Origin: Bacillus sp. FJAT-27445
GTDB lineage: Bacteria; Bacillota; Bacilli; Bacillales; Cytobacillaceae
Assembly: GCF_001510665.1 (NCBI RefSeq)
Contig: NZ_LMTI01000002.1
Location: forward strand, 231,815 to 295,814
Direction of reading: 5' to 3'
Length of the DNA stretch: 64,000 nucleotides
The notes below the pieces were generated by a model that was not told the DNA's origin, made no database searches, and worked only from the letters and a program-made list of their open reading frames with translations. Every line of letters starts with the position of its first letter. The stretch's first letter is position 1. Both the position numbers and the translations under genes were made by a program. Positions 60,994 to 64,000 of this stretch are shown here, one piece after another.

Positions 60994-63141
60994 CTATTGG
61001 CCAGATGCAGTTTCTTGTTCATTTATATTTTCATCATCACCCGGTTTTTCCGGAGTCCCACCTGTTTCACGTTCTTTCTTAAGCTCAAAATAAGTGTCAA
61101 GTACTCTGCGCCCAATTTCGTTGTTGTAAGAGATTCCATTGTTGCCCTGGTATGCCCACGGAATCATTACAGACATCGCAATCTCCGGCTTTTCATGCGG
61201 TGCATAGCTTACAAGGCTGAGGTTCATGACCTCAGGAGGAATTTTTCCGAATTTCTTGCGTTCAAAACCATCATAGAAAGCTTGGGCAGTACCTGTTTTC
61301 CCCGCTGGATTGTATTTCGCGCTGCCAAATTTCCTCGCACCTGTTCCATCACCTTGCATGACCATCCTAAAGCCTGTTTGAACACGTTTAATCCACTCTT
61401 CATCTCCATCAAGCTTGTTAAGGATTTTAGGCTGGATTTCTTGAATGATTGGACCAAGCTTGTTTGCTTCCATAACCGGTTCACGGATTTCCTTCACTAT
61501 ATGTGGCTGAATCCTTGTCCCGCCATTTGCCACAGTTGAAACATACTGTGCCAGCTGCATTGCTGTATACGTGTCATACTGCCCGATGGCCAGGTCAAGC
61601 TGCTTGCCTGGGTCAATTATTCCCGGGAAACCAACTGCCTCGTTTGGAAGGTCGATACCAGTCCTCACGCCAAGGCCAAATTGGCCGAATAATCCCCTCA
61701 TGATGTCAAAAGAATCATTACGAATGCGAAGAGGTTGATTTGGAATATATGATCCATGGCCGATTTTAATCGCGGTATGGAACATATAAACGTTCGATGA
61801 AACCTGGAGGGCCCGCAGGTCGTTAATAGAGCCAAACCCAGATCTTCTCCATGAAGCCTTTGGTTTGGTCCCTTTAATAATCATTGGTGCGTCATAAAAT
61901 TTGTCCCCTGGTTTAATGGCCCCGGTTTTATAGCCTGCATAAATGGTTGCGCCCTTAACAGTTGAACCAACGTTGTAGGAAGTTGTAAATGTCCCATATG
62001 CATAGTCGCTCATTTCGTATTTCCCGGTTTTCGGGTTTTTCTCGATTTTTTTGCCCGCCATTGTCAGGATTTCACCTGTATACGGGTTTATTAGGACCAC
62101 AAACCCACGGTCCAGAAGCTTGGAATTGCCGTTTTTCTTGGCCTTCCATAATTCTTCCTCGAGAATTTTTTCAACCTCTCGCTGAAGCTCCATATCAATC
62201 GTCAGCACTAGGTCCTTTCCACGCTTGCCCTCTGAAACCACGGTCGTTCCAAGGATTTTTCCCGATTTGTCGGTCTTGTTTTTCACTTTGGCCTTTTGTC
62301 CCTGAAGGACCTCTTCATATTGTTTTTCTATATAGCTGATTCCAACACGGTCATTACGGCTATAATCCCTGGACAAATAATAGTCCAACTGCTCCTTAGG
62401 GATTCCTTTGTCGGAACTAGTAACATTTCCAAGGATTGTTTTCAGTGTGCCGTCGAAAACATATTGGCGGTTCCAGTCGGTTGTTGTATCAACGCCCGGC
62501 AAATCCTCAAGGTTTTCACTCACAACAGCAAATTCCTCAGGCGTGACATTCTCGTTTTTGACGATTTGTGGAGACTGATAATAGCCAGCATTGAACTCCC
62601 GGAAAATTGCTGCCACTTCCAGTTCATCCTTTGTGAGGCTGTTCAGGTCTTTCTCGGTTACCCTGTCCACCTGCATTTTATAAATATCGGCATCCTTCAA
62701 TTCCTTTTCATCGTATAAATCCCATTCTTTTTTGGTTATTTTCTTTTTTGCCTCTTCCTTATGCGTTAACAGCCAGAAATCCTTTTTATCCCTCTCCTGA
62801 AGCTTTTTAGGGTCCTTATCAATCAGCTTCGAGAGCTTTTTGGCAACTTTAAGCATCTCTTCCTGGGTTGTTCCCTGGTATTTGGTATACGTAATGGCAT
62901 TTAAGGGGGTATTGTCGACAATAATGGTTCCATTCCTGTCAAACATTTTCCCGCGGGGAACTGGATTTTTTACTGTAATCTCCTCGGTTCGCTCAATTTC
63001 CCTCTTAAAGTCATCACCGTATACAATCTGAACAATACCCAGCCGTAATATCAACATTGAGAAGAGGACGAACACTGCGAAAAACAGCATGTTCAGCCTG
63101 AAAGGAACATGCGCCTTCTTCTTCTTTTTCTTCGTTACCAT
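60994..63141 (-). CDS. pbpA: Penicillin-binding protein 2A, elongasome transpeptidase
   Basis: 715 residues, class B PBP. N-terminal membrane helix (about 14-35), a dimerisation domain beginning RGKMFDRNG, and the transpeptidase domain with SxxK in GSTVKGATIYAG, SSN in ALQVSSNVYMF, and KTG in AGKTGTAQAFYDG. Acidic tail after KKERETGG. Same place next to pst as in B. subtilis. Acts in cylindrical wall synthesis. Confidence 0.96.
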   Translation of the reverse strand: MVTKKKKKKAHVPFRLNMLFFAVFVLFSMLILRLGIVQIVYGDDFKREIERTEEITVKNPVPRGKMFDRNGTIIVDNTPLNAITYTKYQGTTQEEMLKVAKKLSKLIDKDPKKLQERDKKDFWLLTHKEEAKKKITKKEWDLYDEKELKDADIYKMQVDRVTEKDLNSLTKDELEVAAIFREFNAGYYQSPQIVKNENVTPEEFAVVSENLEDLPGVDTTTDWNRQYVFDGTLKTILGNVTSSDKGIPKEQLDYYLSRDYSRNDRVGISYIEKQYEEVLQGQKAKVKNKTDKSGKILGTTVVSEGKRGKDLVLTIDMELQREVEKILEEELWKAKKNGNSKLLDRGFVVLINPYTGEILTMAGKKIEKNPKTGKYEMSDYAYGTFTTSYNVGSTVKGATIYAGYKTGAIKPGDKFYDAPMIIKGTKPKASWRRSGFGSINDLRALQVSSNVYMFHTAIKIGHGSYIPNQPLRIRNDSFDIMRGLFGQFGLGVRTGIDLPNEAVGFPGIIDPGKQLDLAIGQYDTYTAMQLAQYVSTVANGGTRIQPHIVKEIREPVMEANKLGPIIQEIQPKILNKLDGDEEWIKRVQTGFRMVMQGDGTGARKFGSAKYNPAGKTGTAQAFYDGFERKKFGKIPPEVMNLSLVSYAPHEKPEIAMSVMIPWAYQGNNGISYNNEIGRRVLDTYFELKKERETGGTPEKPGDDENINEQETASGQ

Positions 63142-63281
63142 ATACTCACACTTTCCATCAGATATTCACTCTTCTTATTTTATAGGAAAGTGAATACTTT
63201 TTCTATCTGGAACCCCCTTCCAGTTGCTTAATCCTTTAAGAAATAAACAAATTGAGGATTTTGGCCTAGGAGCAAAATTCC

Positions 63282-64000
63282 TTATGGGGAAGATAGATGT
63301 ATTTTTTTGACGAAGAAATAAATAAAGCTATGCCCCGCGCCTAATATGAGCAGGACTACAGGTATACTTTTATGCCAATCAAAAAGCGAAACTGCGGCCA
63401 GAAAAACCAAAATGGAAATGATTCTCCCCGTATTGAGAAAGATCTCTCTGACGACAATGTATTCAATCCTCATTTCCGCAGCCTTCCAGCTTCCTCCGAT
63501 AACATCGTAGGTAATTGACATATAGGGTACGAGCAGAATGGGGTAGGCTACCGCGATCGTTGCTCCATATATCAATAATTTTGTAAAGGTTACATCTTTG
63601 AAAATCAGGAAGACCGCTGCATACAAAATAATGCCGCCAAGAAGAATGGCTTTTTTTCGCCTGTTCTTCTTTATCAACCTCGAGGCGGCAAAATAGGCTA
63701 CAAAAGATACTCCGGAATTTATCAATCCAAATGTACCCAAAGACAGCTCACTGCCCGTAGACAGAAAGACATAAACCGAAATGACGAAAACAAATGTCCC
63801 TTCCCTTAAACCCTGAAAAAGATGGGCATTCGTAATAAACCGCCAATTTTGATTCCTTTTCCTCTCAATAAGAACCTCTTTAAAGGAATACTTTCCTTCT
63901 GAAGGCCTGGGTTTCAAGAAGAAGCTAAGGACGACTGCGAGGGAAAAAAGCGTAAGAGATAGCCCGAACACGGCCATATATCCTTTCAAGCCGCCAATTT
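63282..64000 (-). CDS. yqgE: MFS transporter, YqgE-like (partial, 5' end outside window)
   Basis: The C-terminal ~240 residues of a major facilitator family transporter, with six membrane helices visible and the frame still open at the window edge. The position next to pbpA matches yqgE of B. subtilis. Substrate unknown. Confidence 0.8.
   Translation of the reverse strand, partial: IGGLKGYMAVFGLSLTLFSLAVVLSFFLKPRPSEGKYSFKEVLIERKRNQNWRFITNAHLFQGLREGTFVFVISVYVFLSTGSELSLGTFGLINSGVSFVAYFAASRLIKKNRRKKAILLGGIILYAAVFLIFKDVTFTKLLIYGATIAVAYPILLVPYMSITYDVIGGSWKAAEMRIEYIVVREIFLNTGRIISILVFLAAVSLFDWHKSIPVVLLILGAGHSFIYFFVKKIHLSSP

Noticed and set aside
1-64000. CRISPR array, tRNA, rRNA, prophage or transposase genes
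   Set aside because: None was seen on either strand; the regularly spaced short repeats present are only the Pho box and NrdR boxes.

Overview
The window comes from the chromosome of an endospore-forming, competence-encoding Bacillaceae bacterium. From yqhY at the left edge to yqgE at the right edge, gene order follows the Bacillus subtilis yqhY-yqgE segment closely: acetyl-CoA carboxylase subunits, the eight-gene spoIIIA operon, efp, the glycine cleavage genes, the comG operon, the yqg genes, the pst phosphate operon and pbpA. Most genes lie on the minus strand. There are no rRNA or tRNA genes, no CRISPR array, no prophage and no transposase.

Layout: 0.1-2.4 kb yqhY-accC-accB; 3.3-8.4 kb spoIIIAH to spoIIIAA behind a clear SigE-type promoter; 8.6-20.1 kb an accessory block that B. 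subtilis lacks here (a SIMPL-domain protein, a thioredoxin, a System I cytochrome c maturation set ccmD-C-B-A-H-F-E with a CcmI-like protein and two unnamed membrane-anchored proteins, a rhodanese lipoprotein, a di-heme cytochrome c and an orphan NarL-type regulator); 20.5-25.8 kb efp, Xaa-Pro peptidase, aroQ, yqhR, yqhQ, yqhP and a patatin; 25.9-30.1 kb splB and a B12-dependent ribonucleotide reductase where B. subtilis has mntR; 30.4-36.2 kb lipM, yqhL and gcvT-gcvPA-gcvPB behind a tandem glycine riboswitch; 36.6-39.8 kb SNF2 helicase, yqhG, yqzE and aroK; 39.8-43.8 kb comG; 44-54.8 kb the yqg genes; 55.2-64 kb rpmG, an unknown gene, phoU-pst, pbpA and a partial MFS gene.

Three things stand out. 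First, nrdJ is split by two group I introns (324 and 176 nt). Both start with a P1 helix having the required U.G pair, and the 176-nt intron falls inside the NPCGE active-site motif, between the radical cysteine and the catalytic glutamate. Splicing restores an 852-residue enzyme; twin NrdR boxes lie at its promoter. Second, a dispersed repeat of up to about 250 bp occurs five times, always in the same orientation and each time starting directly after the U-tract of a different gene's intrinsic terminator. Its hairpin shows a compensatory base change. Third, the Ccm island carries a cysteine-type CcmE and several poorly described partner proteins, an uncommon arrangement in a bacillus.

Two genes (spoIIIAD, comGA) appear to start at AUU codons behind strong Shine-Dalgarno sequences. 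All assignments were made by reading the sequence and recalling protein families; no database search was run.
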